Positions 1 to 8,133 of a DNA stretch of 39,890 nt are shown piece by piece. Position 1 is the stretch's first letter; every line of letters starts with the position of its first letter. The stretch spans positions 1 to 39,890 of the forward strand of contig JACMOI010000028.1 in NCBI GenBank assembly GCA_014378105.1, in the 5' to 3' direction. This DNA is from Pseudopedobacter sp. (GTDB taxonomy: Bacteria > Bacteroidota > Bacteroidia > Sphingobacteriales > Sphingobacteriaceae). A program made the position numbers and the translations under genes. The notes under the pieces were generated by a model. It was not told the DNA's origin. It ran no database searches and worked only from the letters and a program-made list of their open reading frames with translations.

Positions 1-1604
1 ATGGCAGGGATTTGAATATTTGTTCTACTAGAACTTTCACCACTCATCTCCGAACTTTCACCTAAAGCCGCTACAACTACATCCGCATTTTTGGCAGCAT
101 TAACTGCTTCTTTAATGATTACTTCTTCTGGTCGGTTATCTCTTACCATATCACGTCCAAACATGGTTGCTCTTTTTTGATATGCAGCATCTTCTAACAA
201 ATTAGAACCAACCGCATAAATAATCTTGGCTTTATTTCCTACGGCGTCTTCCAAACCTTGCTTTACAGAAATCGCTTTACTTAAATCTGTTGAAACGGCC
301 CAAGTCCCTGGCATATTCACTTTGCTATCTGCCAATGGACCAATCAGGGCAATGGTTCCTGATTTTTTAATCGGTAGTAGATTGTTATCGTTCTTCAGCA
401 ACACAAAACTTTTAGCAGCGGCATCACGAGCAACTTTAAGATTTTCTAAAGTGAAGATTTTTGTTTTTGCTCTTTCATCATTACAATATTTGTAAGGATC
501 ATCAAACAAGCCGAGTTTATATTTAGCTTCCAATACATAACGGCAAGCGCTGTTGATTTCTTCAATAGATACCTTACCCTCGTCTAATGATTTTTTTAAG
601 GTGGTTAAAAACCCTTCACCAACCATATCCATATCTACACCCGCCTTTAATGCCAGTGTTGATACCTGCTGTAGATCTCCCAAACCATGAGCGGTCATTT
701 CATTAATTCCAGTATAATCCGTCACTACGAGACCTTTAAACCCCCATTGATTTCTCAATAAATCTGTCACTAACCACTTATTGGCTGTTGCTGGAGTTCC
801 ATTGATATCGTTAAAAGAAGTCATAATACTTCCAGCACCTGCATCCACCGCAGCCTTGTATGGAGGTAAATATTCGTTGTACATTTTGTTCAAACTCATA
901 TCGGTAGAGTTGTAATCTCTTCCGGCTTCCGCAGCACCATACAAAGCGAAATGCTTTACACAAGCCATTATGGTGTTCATTTTTGATAAGTCGTCTCCCT
1001 GATAACCTTGAACCATGGCTTTTGCAATTGCTGATCCCAAAAATGGATCTTCTCCATTACCTTCAGAAAAACGACCCCAACGTGGGTCACGGGAAATATC
1101 CACCATTGGCGAGAAAGTCCAATTTATCCCATCGGCAGAAGCTTCCTCAGCAGCAATTTGTGCAGAATGCTTAATCAAATCCATGTCCCAAGTTGCCGAC
1201 AATCCTAAAGGGATAGGAAAAGCAGTTTTATACCCGTGAATCACATCCATCCCAAAAATTAAAGGAATTTTTAAACGAGTATTGTTGACAGCCAACTCTT
1301 GTGCAGTACGAATTTTTTGGGGAGTACTTAAACTAAAGAAACCTCCAACTTGGCCAGCTTTAACTTTCTTTTCGATATCTGAATTTCCGGTGGAACCTGT
1401 AATCGCCTCTCCACCTGTTAATAAATTCAGCTGCCCAATTTTCTCTTCTACTGTCATTTTAGACATTAAATTCGAAATAAAGCCATCCATTTTAGAAGAT
1501 GATGCAGCTATATTTGTAGTGCTTTTAACCACTGGCTTTTGTTGCGCACAAGCTGTTACCGCTGTAAATGCACCTATTGCGAGTATATATTTGAGTGATC
1601 TCAT
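1..1604 (-). CDS. bglX: GH3 beta-glucosidase (BglX-like), lipoprotein, 3' end outside window
   Basis: Reading the minus strand from the ATG at 1604-1602 gives an open frame to the window edge: 534 codons, with the C-terminal part (GH3 C-domain remainder and usual fibronectin-III-like tail) missing only because the window ends. The protein opens with a lipobox, VTAC with Cys19, so it is probably a lipoprotein. It then shows the GH3 N-domain in order: MTVEEKIGQL, a DPRWGR motif, a KHF motif in MACVKHFALYG, and the nucleophile motif VVTDY with Asp296 (codon 719-717). GH3 enzymes of this type release glucose from the non-reducing end of beta-linked oligoglucosides by a retaining mechanism. It starts 6 bp after the SGNH gene stop, so it looks like the last visible gene of the glucan operon. 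In a GH144 locus its likely substrate is 1,2-beta-oligoglucan such as sophorose; that is inferred from context, because GH3 linkage specificity cannot be read from these motifs. Confidence 0.93.
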   Translation of the reverse strand, partial: MRSLKYILAIGAFTAVTACAQQKPVVKSTTNIAASSSKMDGFISNLMSKMTVEEKIGQLNLLTGGEAITGSTGNSDIEKKVKAGQVGGFFSLSTPQKIRTAQELAVNNTRLKIPLIFGMDVIHGYKTAFPIPLGLSATWDMDLIKHSAQIAAEEASADGINWTFSPMVDISRDPRWGRFSEGNGEDPFLGSAIAKAMVQGYQGDDLSKMNTIMACVKHFALYGAAEAGRDYNSTDMSLNKMYNEYLPPYKAAVDAGAGSIMTSFNDINGTPATANKWLVTDLLRNQWGFKGLVVTDYTGINEMTAHGLGDLQQVSTLALKAGVDMDMVGEGFLTTLKKSLDEGKVSIEEINSACRYVLEAKYKLGLFDDPYKYCNDERAKTKIFTLENLKVARDAAAKSFVLLKNDNNLLPIKKSGTIALIGPLADSKVNMPGTWAVSTDLSKAISVKQGLEDAVGNKAKIIYAVGSNLLEDAAYQKRATMFGRDMVRDNRPEEVIIKEAVNAAKNADVVVAALGESSEMSGESSSRTNIQIPA

Positions 1605-1610
1605 GATTGA

Positions 1611-2270
1611 TTATTTTGTTTTAATTAGATAAGGAGTGATGGCTTTTATCCAGATATCGTATCCTTTTTGGTTCATATGTAAATTATCATCTAGGAAAAT
1701 ATCATCCATAGGTCTCCCATTATCTTTGAGCATTAATGGATAAACATTGATGAAACTAGTATTGTCTTGCGCCGATAAAAATGTTTTGATGAGCTCATTG
1801 GCATAAACCATTTCGGGCATCATTTTTTCTCGACTGATGCTTGGCTTTATGGCTATAAAACTAATTGAAACTTGAGGTGTTTTTTTGCGAATTAATTCGA
1901 AAAGTATTTTAAATCTATCAAAAGTAACTTCTGGACTAGCTCCTTCAGCAATATCATTTTCGCCACTATAAACAACTATTTGTCTGGGTTGATAGGGAAA
2001 AATAATATCGTCAGCGTAATAAATGGCATTTGCTAAGGTAGAACCCCCAAAACCTCGGTTAATGGCTCCGTAACTTTTATAAACCTTTTCTAGGTCTGTC
2101 CATTTTCTTAAGGATGAACTGCCAATAAAAAGTATCCCATCTTTTGGTGGCATTTTTAAACTATCCGCCTTTTTAAATGCTTCGATTTCGTTATAAAAAG
2201 GTGCTTTCTGTTGAGCAAATGCTCCTAAAGAAATCAAAAAACCAATCAGTATTAAACTTATTTTTTTCAT
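1611..2270 (-). CDS. SGNH/GDSL-family hydrolase, secreted
   Basis: 219 aa with a cleavable signal peptide (MKKISLILIG...GAFAQ, about residues 1-20). The SGNH blocks are visible in order: block I IGSSSLRKW (nucleophile probably Ser52, with the family Asp replaced by Ser as in many bacterial members), block II NRGFGGS (about residues 71-77), block III SGEND with Asn105, and block V DNLHMN with Asp195 and His198. The family includes carbohydrate esterases and lysophospholipases. Inside a glycan operon, removal of acyl or other ester groups from the polysaccharide is the natural reading, but the substrate is not shown by the sequence. The start codon directly follows the stop of the broken GH43-like gene at 2271-2273, and 6 bp separate its own stop from the GH3 start, so it is almost certainly co-transcribed with them. 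Confidence 0.88.
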   Translation of the reverse strand: MKKISLILIGFLISLGAFAQQKAPFYNEIEAFKKADSLKMPPKDGILFIGSSSLRKWTDLEKVYKSYGAINRGFGGSTLANAIYYADDIIFPYQPRQIVVYSGENDIAEGASPEVTFDRFKILFELIRKKTPQVSISFIAIKPSISREKMMPEMVYANELIKTFLSAQDNTSFINVYPLMLKDNGRPMDDIFLDDNLHMNQKGYDIWIKAITPYLIKTK

Positions 2271-2605
2271 TTATTCTGCTTTTTGAGGTTTTAATGATTT
2301 GGAGATACCGCTTTCATTGAATGCTTCGATACTAAAATAATAAATTTGATCATCATTCAAACTTTTTAAATCCAGATGAATGCCAGTAACCAAATGAATG
2401 GATAGTGATATTCGCCACGGAATTCTACCACTGTAGGGTCAGCTCCGGAGCGGTACGAGATATTCTTATCAAAATTATAAATCATGTTAGTTTAATCCAG
2501 ACTAATAGGATTGCAATAGGTTTGCATTTGAGCTTCCTGAGCCTCTACACATCTCAGATAGCTACAAAAAAACAGTCCTACAACAATGTATTTCAACCAC
2601 TTCAT
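2271..2605 (-). pseudogene. Remnant of a GH43-like glycosidase gene (internal deletion plus nonsense codon)
   Basis: Reading from the ATG at 2605-2603 gives a signal-peptide-like start (MKWLKYIVVGLFFCSY) and then CNPISLD, followed at once by a TAA stop at 2494-2492. The same frame continues as MIYNFDKNISYRSGADPTVV and then EFRGEYHY, which resembles the beginning of Bacteroidota GH43-type proteins (a CNP..LDY.YMIYN pattern; the stop sits where Tyr would be expected). At about 2400 the frame changes, and a different frame reads TGIHLDLKSLNDDQIYYFS and then IEAFNESGIS, which looks like the end of a C-terminal beta-sandwich and stops at 2273-2271. The catalytic middle is therefore gone and both ends survive. 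It lies 3 bp after the GH144 gene and abuts the SGNH start, exactly where an intact operon gene would sit. The family assignment is from recalled patterns, not a search. Confidence 0.72.
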
Positions 2606-2608
2606 GTT

Positions 2609-3946
2609 TTAATTTTTCAAATATGGACTTTGAAAATCAAGTTTCTTTAATCCTGCCTGCACATCTTCATCATTCATAAATAATTTCCACAGCAAACCAC
2701 TGCGGTAATTTTCAATCATCACCACTTCCGGTCCTTGGTCAATCCCTAAATATCTTGGGGTGTACCAATTAGCAGTTTCACTAAATGCATCATAAAAACC
2801 ATATTTTCCCCAAACCTGAGCTTTCATATCTAAATACCAATGTCTTATGGCTACCATAGATTCTTTAGGTGTATATACGATAGATGAAATAGCCGCCGTT
2901 GGAGCGATTACACCTATATCTCTGTCCTTTTGTGGCGCATGGCCAGCATATCCATTGATGGAATAACTTGATGTTAATCCCCAGGAGTTTTTTGCATATC
3001 CTTTATAATTTAAAGGATTATCCACACACCATTGATAGTTAATCAAAGCTTGATTTTTGGTCTCTATTCCATAATCGCCATAAGCATCTTTTAATCCTTT
3101 TGGATCTAGACCTAAAAATGAATAATGCGACCAGAATAAAGGTCCACCATGAGGGGCATCTCCTTGATGAAAGAATTGAAGTGGAATGTTATCATAACTT
3201 CTCGGCGATTTGATTTTTCCATTCATTGCCCAACCTTCCTCGTACACTTGTTTATTAATCCCATGGGTTGGAGAAGCGGCTGCAGTAACATACATGATTA
3301 AACATTCGTTGAAACCATGAACAGGGAAATTCATTTTCCATTGATTGTTAGGACTCCAATGCCAATATAAAACATTCTTTCCATTTCTGTACCAATCGTA
3401 ATCTATGCCTTTCCAAAGTTCGTCTGCCAATGTAGATAATTCTTTTTCTTTTGAATTCCCATTTTTAAAATACTGCTTCACACAAATGAGGCCTTGTGCA
3501 ACAAAAGAGGTTTCTACTAAATCGCCTCCATCGTCAAATTTGGAAAAAGGTTTTACTTTACCTGTTTCGCCATACATCCAATGTGGCCATGCGCCGTGGA
3601 AACGTTCTGCATTTTTAAGGAAGGTTAAGATTTTAGTTAAGCGCTTAACTCCATCATTTCTAGATACAAAATTTCTATCGATACCAGAGATAATTCCCAT
3701 AATACCAAAACCAGTTGCACCTGTAGCTACAATATTTGTTTCATAGTCAGGCTGATCTAAGTGGATTCTTTCTCTAGCGGCACCTGAATTCTTTTCGGCT
3801 CCATCCCAGAAATATTGAAAAGTATGGTATTGAACGGTTTCAAGTAATTGATGATCTGTCAGCTTTTCTGAAGAAGCAACTTTTTTATGAGTAGTTCCAC
3901 AAGAGACTATTAACATGACAACTAATATAAATAGTGAGTTTTTCAA
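2609..3946 (-). CDS. GH144-type (Glycoamylase domain) glucanase lipoprotein, second copy
   Basis: 445 aa. Lipobox MLIVSC with Cys16 predicts a lipidated, cell-envelope protein. The rest is one (alpha/alpha)-barrel Glycoamylase-type domain (PF10091), seen in QYHTFQYFWDGA, a Gly-rich stretch ATGATGFGIMGI, HGAWPHW, GGDLVETSF (Asp142, Glu145) and IDQGPEVVMIENYRSGLLW near the C-terminus. The founding GH144 enzyme, from Chitinophaga pinensis, is an endo-beta-1,2-glucanase; many family members carry an older 'glucoamylase family' label. The conserved acidic residues around 142-145 are probable active-site residues by analogy. It follows its paralogue after 7 bp and lacks that paralogue's N-terminal Ig-like domain, so the pair may divide the work, for example a surface enzyme and a second one of different reach. 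GH144 membership, not just PF10091, needs a sequence search. Confidence 0.87.
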   Translation of the reverse strand: MKNSLFILVVMLIVSCGTTHKKVASSEKLTDHQLLETVQYHTFQYFWDGAEKNSGAARERIHLDQPDYETNIVATGATGFGIMGIISGIDRNFVSRNDGVKRLTKILTFLKNAERFHGAWPHWMYGETGKVKPFSKFDDGGDLVETSFVAQGLICVKQYFKNGNSKEKELSTLADELWKGIDYDWYRNGKNVLYWHWSPNNQWKMNFPVHGFNECLIMYVTAAASPTHGINKQVYEEGWAMNGKIKSPRSYDNIPLQFFHQGDAPHGGPLFWSHYSFLGLDPKGLKDAYGDYGIETKNQALINYQWCVDNPLNYKGYAKNSWGLTSSYSINGYAGHAPQKDRDIGVIAPTAAISSIVYTPKESMVAIRHWYLDMKAQVWGKYGFYDAFSETANWYTPRYLGIDQGPEVVMIENYRSGLLWKLFMNDEDVQAGLKKLDFQSPYLKN

Positions 3947-3953
3947 TGTTAAA

Positions 3954-5618
3954 TTAAATTTTAGGGCTCTGAAAGCCGAGTTTAGTAAGACCTGCTTTGA
4001 CTTCGGGACATGACATAAATAAGTCCCAGATCAATCCGGTTCTGTAATTTTCAATCATCACAATTTGAGGACCTTGATCTATCGCTAGATAAGAACTGGC
4101 AAACCATGGATCGTTTAAAGAAAAAGCATCTTTAAAACCATAATCCCCCCAAACCTTATCACCTAATTTATAATAGAAAAAACGAATAGCTTTTAATGAT
4201 TCTTCGGGCGTGTAAGGAATAGAGGAAACTGCTGCTGTTGGGGCAATATATCCTTTATCATTATTGGGTGAACTGGCTATATATCCTCCGTTGATATCGC
4301 TAGCTGTTAAACCCCAGCAATCGGCAGAATATCCCGCAAAATTTAGGGGATTGGCTACACAATAGTTGTAGTTAATTTTAGAATGAGCTTTGGCTTGGAT
4401 TTCATAATTCGCATAAGCATCTGTTAAACCATTTGGGTTAATAGCCATAAGCGAATAGTGTTCGAAAAACAAAGGACCACCGTTTGCAGAACCTAAAGGC
4501 AAAGTGACCCCATAATAAGTGTTGCCATTTTTCATACTTCCATTTGCTGCCCAACCCATTTCATAAACTGATTTAGGAATGGTATGAGTAGTTGATGAAG
4601 CGGCTAAAACATAAACCATTAATGCTTCATTCCATCCTTTTACTTGGAGGTTGATATCCCAATTGTAATCCGAACTCCAATGCCAATATAATTTCTCTTC
4701 ACCACCTTTCCGGAACCAATCCCATTCCACATTACTGTACAGTTGATTGATGTCATTTCTCAGGGCTAATTCTGCAGCATCATTTCCATTAAAATATTGG
4801 CGAGCCACCAAAAGTCCTTCTATCAGGAAAGAAGTTTCTACTAAATCGGCGCCATTATCTTTGGCACTGAAAGGTTGTACTTTACCCGTATTTCCATTGA
4901 TCCAATGTGGAAATGCGCCATGAAATTTATCTGTTCCTTTTAAGAAAGAAGTGATTTTTTGTAATCGAGCTAAACCCTCTGATTTTGTAATAAAGTTTCT
5001 ATTTATTCCTACGATGATGCTCATGATACCAAAGCCAGAGCCACCTGTAGTAACAATATCTCCAGAGGTATTTCTTTCACGAGCCAAACCTGAATTTGGA
5101 TATGCAAAATCCCAGAAATATTTAAAGGTTTGTTTCTGAATCAGCGTAAGCAATTCATCATCAGAAATACGAGAGAATTTATCTTTTCCATCTAAACCTG
5201 TTTGTAGGTTAATTATTAATGGGTTGATTACTTTTCCACCACTTTGTGTTTCTAAACTAGCAGGAATTGTAAGCTGATAATTAGTAAATGATAAGAGATC
5301 AACTTTTGGTGTGATTTCAAGTGATTTACCGTCGCTTGATAAAGTTGCATTCGTATTTACAATTGCCCCATCGCTTGCTTTCCAGCTGATTTGGTTTAAA
5401 GATGTGGTATTTAATGGCTCAGTAGTGTTGATTTTTATTAAAGGAGAACCACTTAAATTTTTATAAGTCAAAGTTCCGTTGTAAGTACCATTTACGGTAA
5501 ACGATAAACTTGCATTTTTAGCTATTTCTTCTTTGTTAGTTTTCTTGCATCCGGTTACAGTAAACAAAATTACTAAAGCAGATAAAACAGATTTACGTAT
5601 AACGGAGATAGATAGCAT
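3954..5618 (-). CDS. Ig-like domain plus GH144-type (Glycoamylase domain) glucanase lipoprotein, first copy
   Basis: 554 aa. Lipobox VTGC with Cys24, followed by KK. Residues about 35-140 form a beta-rich Ig-like module (LSFTVNGTYNGTLTY... and ...YQLTIPASLET), probably a spacer or carbohydrate-binding module that lifts the enzyme off the membrane. Residues about 152-554 are the Glycoamylase/GH144 barrel: QKQTFKYFWDFA, TTGGSGFGIMSI, HGAFPHW, GADLVETSF (Asp258, Glu261) and AIDQGPQIVMIENYRTGLIW. The predicted role is endo-cleavage of beta-1,2-glucan at the cell surface. It is the first enzyme gene after susC-susD-lamG and is set off from lamG by 59 bp holding a strong hairpin, while it is only 7 bp from the second GH144 copy. 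The two catalytic domains align throughout and clearly arose by duplication. Confidence 0.88.
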   Translation of the reverse strand: MLSISVIRKSVLSALVILFTVTGCKKTNKEEIAKNASLSFTVNGTYNGTLTYKNLSGSPLIKINTTEPLNTTSLNQISWKASDGAIVNTNATLSSDGKSLEITPKVDLLSFTNYQLTIPASLETQSGGKVINPLIINLQTGLDGKDKFSRISDDELLTLIQKQTFKYFWDFAYPNSGLARERNTSGDIVTTGGSGFGIMSIIVGINRNFITKSEGLARLQKITSFLKGTDKFHGAFPHWINGNTGKVQPFSAKDNGADLVETSFLIEGLLVARQYFNGNDAAELALRNDINQLYSNVEWDWFRKGGEEKLYWHWSSDYNWDINLQVKGWNEALMVYVLAASSTTHTIPKSVYEMGWAANGSMKNGNTYYGVTLPLGSANGGPLFFEHYSLMAINPNGLTDAYANYEIQAKAHSKINYNYCVANPLNFAGYSADCWGLTASDINGGYIASSPNNDKGYIAPTAAVSSIPYTPEESLKAIRFFYYKLGDKVWGDYGFKDAFSLNDPWFASSYLAIDQGPQIVMIENYRTGLIWDLFMSCPEVKAGLTKLGFQSPKI

Positions 5619-5631
5619 GAAAACGAAATAA

Positions 5632-5669
5632 TTAAAGTATTGGACCTAAAATAAGATCCAATACTTTAA
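5632..5669 (-). promoter_or_regulatory. Intercistronic hairpin between lamG-type gene and glucanase genes
   Basis: A perfect 13-bp inverted repeat: TTAAAGTATTGGA at 5632-5644 and TCCAATACTTTAA at 5657-5669, with a 12-nt loop. It fills most of the 59-bp gap between the LamG lipoprotein stop and the GH144 start. In the transcribed (minus) strand it is followed by TTATTTCGTTTTC, which is not a clean U-tract. A partial terminator or an mRNA-protecting hairpin is therefore more likely than a full stop. Either would allow the SusCD-LamG part of the message to be more abundant than the enzyme part. Confidence 0.75.
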
Positions 5670-5677
5670 GATTAAAC

Positions 5678-6577
5678 TTATTTACCGACTAGACCTAAGT
5701 TGAATAGCGATTTAATAATAGCATCAGGAATGAGCTTGTTGTACACTCTTACTTCATCCACAGAACCAGTCATCGCAACAAAACTAGTGTCAGTATTGAC
5801 TGATTTGCCTGGTATCACATTATAGTTTCCACCAATAATAACTTCACTTGGCTGATAGGATTTAAAAAGATTATCTCCTGTTCCTCTATTGGCATAATTA
5901 CCCACTTTCACCCCATCAGCCCAGATATTAAAAACACCTGAAGTTGAATCGTAGGTAACTACCATATGCGTCCATTTAGCTGGTCCAATTTTTGGAGATA
6001 AATTAACGGCACCATAATTATTGATGTTATCCTGTCTACCTCCACCTGCGGTAGCGAAGTATGGGTGTATTTGAATATAATCAGTATTAGAAGCTGGATT
6101 TGCATTTGTTTCTAAAATAAAATCTAGATTACCATTCAACATTCCAGGTCTTGCGATCTGAAAAATCTCGGTTTTTTTTGACCCATTATTCAAAATCTGG
6201 ACCCACATACTCACCGTAAAACTTTTTAAAGAATCTGTTTTAAAAGCTCCAAATTGTTTGGCATAATAGAGAAAACCTGCATTGAATTTAACTGCTTTGC
6301 CTCTTACTCCACCGTCAACAATTGAATTGTTTAGGGTAGTTGTTGGTACTGTACCTGTTTTTTGCTCTTTCACATCGGTATCAAAACTCCAATAAGCCAC
6401 CAAGTTTTTAGGATAAACTTCTTCTGAACTTTTGAAACCATCTATCGTACCTGCATAATCTGCTGCACTTACTGATGGCAAGTTATTTGGATTTCCATCC
6501 TTCTTACAAGATGATAAGATAACAGCCAATAAAGCTCCTATCATCAGGATATTGATATTTAAAATATTTCTTTTCAT
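5678..6577 (-). CDS. LamG/concanavalin A-like domain lipoprotein, probable glycan-binding protein
   Basis: 299 aa. The signal peptide ends in LSSC with Cys24 and then KKDG. Residues about 60-290 read as a LamG-like jelly-roll (LVAYWSFDTD, VRGKAVKF, FTVSMWV, WTHMVVTYDS, FNIWADGVKVG, GSVDEVRVYN), matching the Laminin_G_3 pattern. No glycosidase catalytic motif is evident, so it is best seen as a binding protein or surface glycan-binding component occupying the SusE/F-like position after SusD. It starts 10 bp after the susD stop, the same spacing as susC to susD, so the three should be co-transcribed. Ligand specificity cannot be told from sequence; the neighbouring GH144 genes suggest a beta-1,2-glucan. 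Confidence 0.85.
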   Translation of the reverse strand: MKRNILNINILMIGALLAVILSSCKKDGNPNNLPSVSAADYAGTIDGFKSSEEVYPKNLVAYWSFDTDVKEQKTGTVPTTTLNNSIVDGGVRGKAVKFNAGFLYYAKQFGAFKTDSLKSFTVSMWVQILNNGSKKTEIFQIARPGMLNGNLDFILETNANPASNTDYIQIHPYFATAGGGRQDNINNYGAVNLSPKIGPAKWTHMVVTYDSTSGVFNIWADGVKVGNYANRGTGDNLFKSYQPSEVIIGGNYNVIPGKSVNTDTSFVAMTGSVDEVRVYNKLIPDAIIKSLFNLGLVGK

Positions 6578-6587
6578 GATTTTAGAA

Positions 6588-8123
6588 TTAATAACCAGAA
6601 TTTTGTGTTAATACTCCTTTACTTAAATCTATCTGAGCTTGAGGTATTGGGAGTAGGTTGTCTCTACTGGCATTAAAGTTTGTTTTACCTGCAGATGATA
6701 AGGCATTCTGAGCATCTCCCCATCGCACTAAATCGAAAAACCGATCATATTCCATTGCTAACTCTACTCTTCTTTCTCTTTTAATGGCATCTCTTAACGT
6801 TACTTGATTTGTAGTAGTAACATTTGGTAAAAGTGTTGAATTGCCATTTCTAGCTCTTGCTCTTACACTATTTAAGGCTGATAAAGCCAAGGTAGTGTTT
6901 GCTGTTCCTCCCAATTCATTGGCCGCTTCTGAATACATCAATACCACATCAGCATAACGAAGAATACGTAAATTCATCCACCAACCAGAATTGTCCCCAT
7001 ATTTAGATCTAAAAGCTTGACTTACATAAACCTTATGATTATAAATTGGATTATTCCAAGTGGTAGCTGTATTTTCACCATAAACAGTTTTATATGTTGT
7101 AGTTGCTGTGCTTCTTCTTAAAAAGGTACGAGCCAATCTTGGATCGCCGGTTTCATAGGCAGATTCTAAATTGCTGTTTGGCACATTAAATCCAAATCCT
7201 AAGTTCCAAATACCGCCATCTCTTACCCCTTGAAATTGAGTGGTTTGAACACCATTCACAGTTTGTTCTGATGCGGATGCGGTTGCCTGTACTTCGAAAA
7301 CAGATTCTCTACTATTTTCGCCAGTTTCTCCAAAAATTTTATCGTAAGGAGTAGACAAATCATATTGACCATTTGTCATTACTGAATTTGCAGCATCCAT
7401 AGCCGGACCCCATTTTTTTTGAGTCAAATAAACTTTAGCTAATAATCCATTGGCAGCTCCACTGGTGGCTCTTCCAACAAATTTAGCATCCCAGCTTGCC
7501 GGCAAATTAGCCCCTGCAAATTTTAAATCATTTTCTATAAATGCATAAATTTGAGCCGGAGTGCTTTGCGCAACATTTAATTCATCTGGTTTCAAAACAC
7601 GATCAATTAAAGGAATTTTACCGAAAAATCTGACCATATTAAAATAAGCATAGGCTCTTAAAAATTTAGCCTCTGCTTCGGATTGTGTTTTTTGAACATC
7701 AGTTGCCACAATAGCTTTGTTATTTGCAATTTGATCTAATGCTACATTACACTTGGTGATGAATGAATAATAACCTGTCCACATGCCATTTACTATTCCA
7801 TTGCTAGGTAGCACTGGGAAATCGTCCATACTAATCGCATTTGATCCCCCATCTGAAGGAGTGCTTCCTTTATCGGCATCATCGCTTCTGATGCTGGTTG
7901 CTAAAATAAATCCAAACACGTGTACATCATATGCCCGCAAATCCTTATAAGCTCCAAATAAATAAGTATCATAAGGACCTGATCCACCTGGATAAGGGTA
8001 ATCCTCTGTATTGTATTCCCCCTGTCTTTGTGTATTTAAAAGCTTTTTACAGCCCGAAGAAATGGTGAGGAGCACTGCTAAAATTAAGCCTGTTCCTACT
8101 ATTTTTTGATTAAATATTTTCAT
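6588..8123 (-). CDS. susD: SusD/RagB-family nutrient-binding outer-membrane lipoprotein
   Basis: 511 aa. Lipobox ISSGC with Cys25, then KKLL. Typical SusD sequence runs throughout: EAKFLRAYAYFNMVRFFGKIP around residues 150-175 (the TPR core), YAFIENDL, GAANGLLAKVYL, LRYADVVLMYSEAANEL, and RDAIKRERRVELAMEYDRFF followed by DLVRWG, with the usual LLPIPQ ending. SusD proteins form the lid on the SusC barrel and bind the glycan at the cell surface. It is encoded 10 bp after susC and 10 bp before the LamG protein. The symbol marks family, not substrate: this is not a starch system by context. Confidence 0.96.
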   Translation of the reverse strand: MKIFNQKIVGTGLILAVLLTISSGCKKLLNTQRQGEYNTEDYPYPGGSGPYDTYLFGAYKDLRAYDVHVFGFILATSIRSDDADKGSTPSDGGSNAISMDDFPVLPSNGIVNGMWTGYYSFITKCNVALDQIANNKAIVATDVQKTQSEAEAKFLRAYAYFNMVRFFGKIPLIDRVLKPDELNVAQSTPAQIYAFIENDLKFAGANLPASWDAKFVGRATSGAANGLLAKVYLTQKKWGPAMDAANSVMTNGQYDLSTPYDKIFGETGENSRESVFEVQATASASEQTVNGVQTTQFQGVRDGGIWNLGFGFNVPNSNLESAYETGDPRLARTFLRRSTATTTYKTVYGENTATTWNNPIYNHKVYVSQAFRSKYGDNSGWWMNLRILRYADVVLMYSEAANELGGTANTTLALSALNSVRARARNGNSTLLPNVTTTNQVTLRDAIKRERRVELAMEYDRFFDLVRWGDAQNALSSAGKTNFNASRDNLLPIPQAQIDLSKGVLTQNSGY

Positions 8124-8133
8124 CTTTTTTGAA

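Noticed and set aside
2405-2650. Plus-strand ORF of 81 codons
   Set aside because: It is antisense to the GH43-like remnant and the end of a GH144 gene, has no family resemblance, and exists only because the opposite strand is decayed coding DNA.
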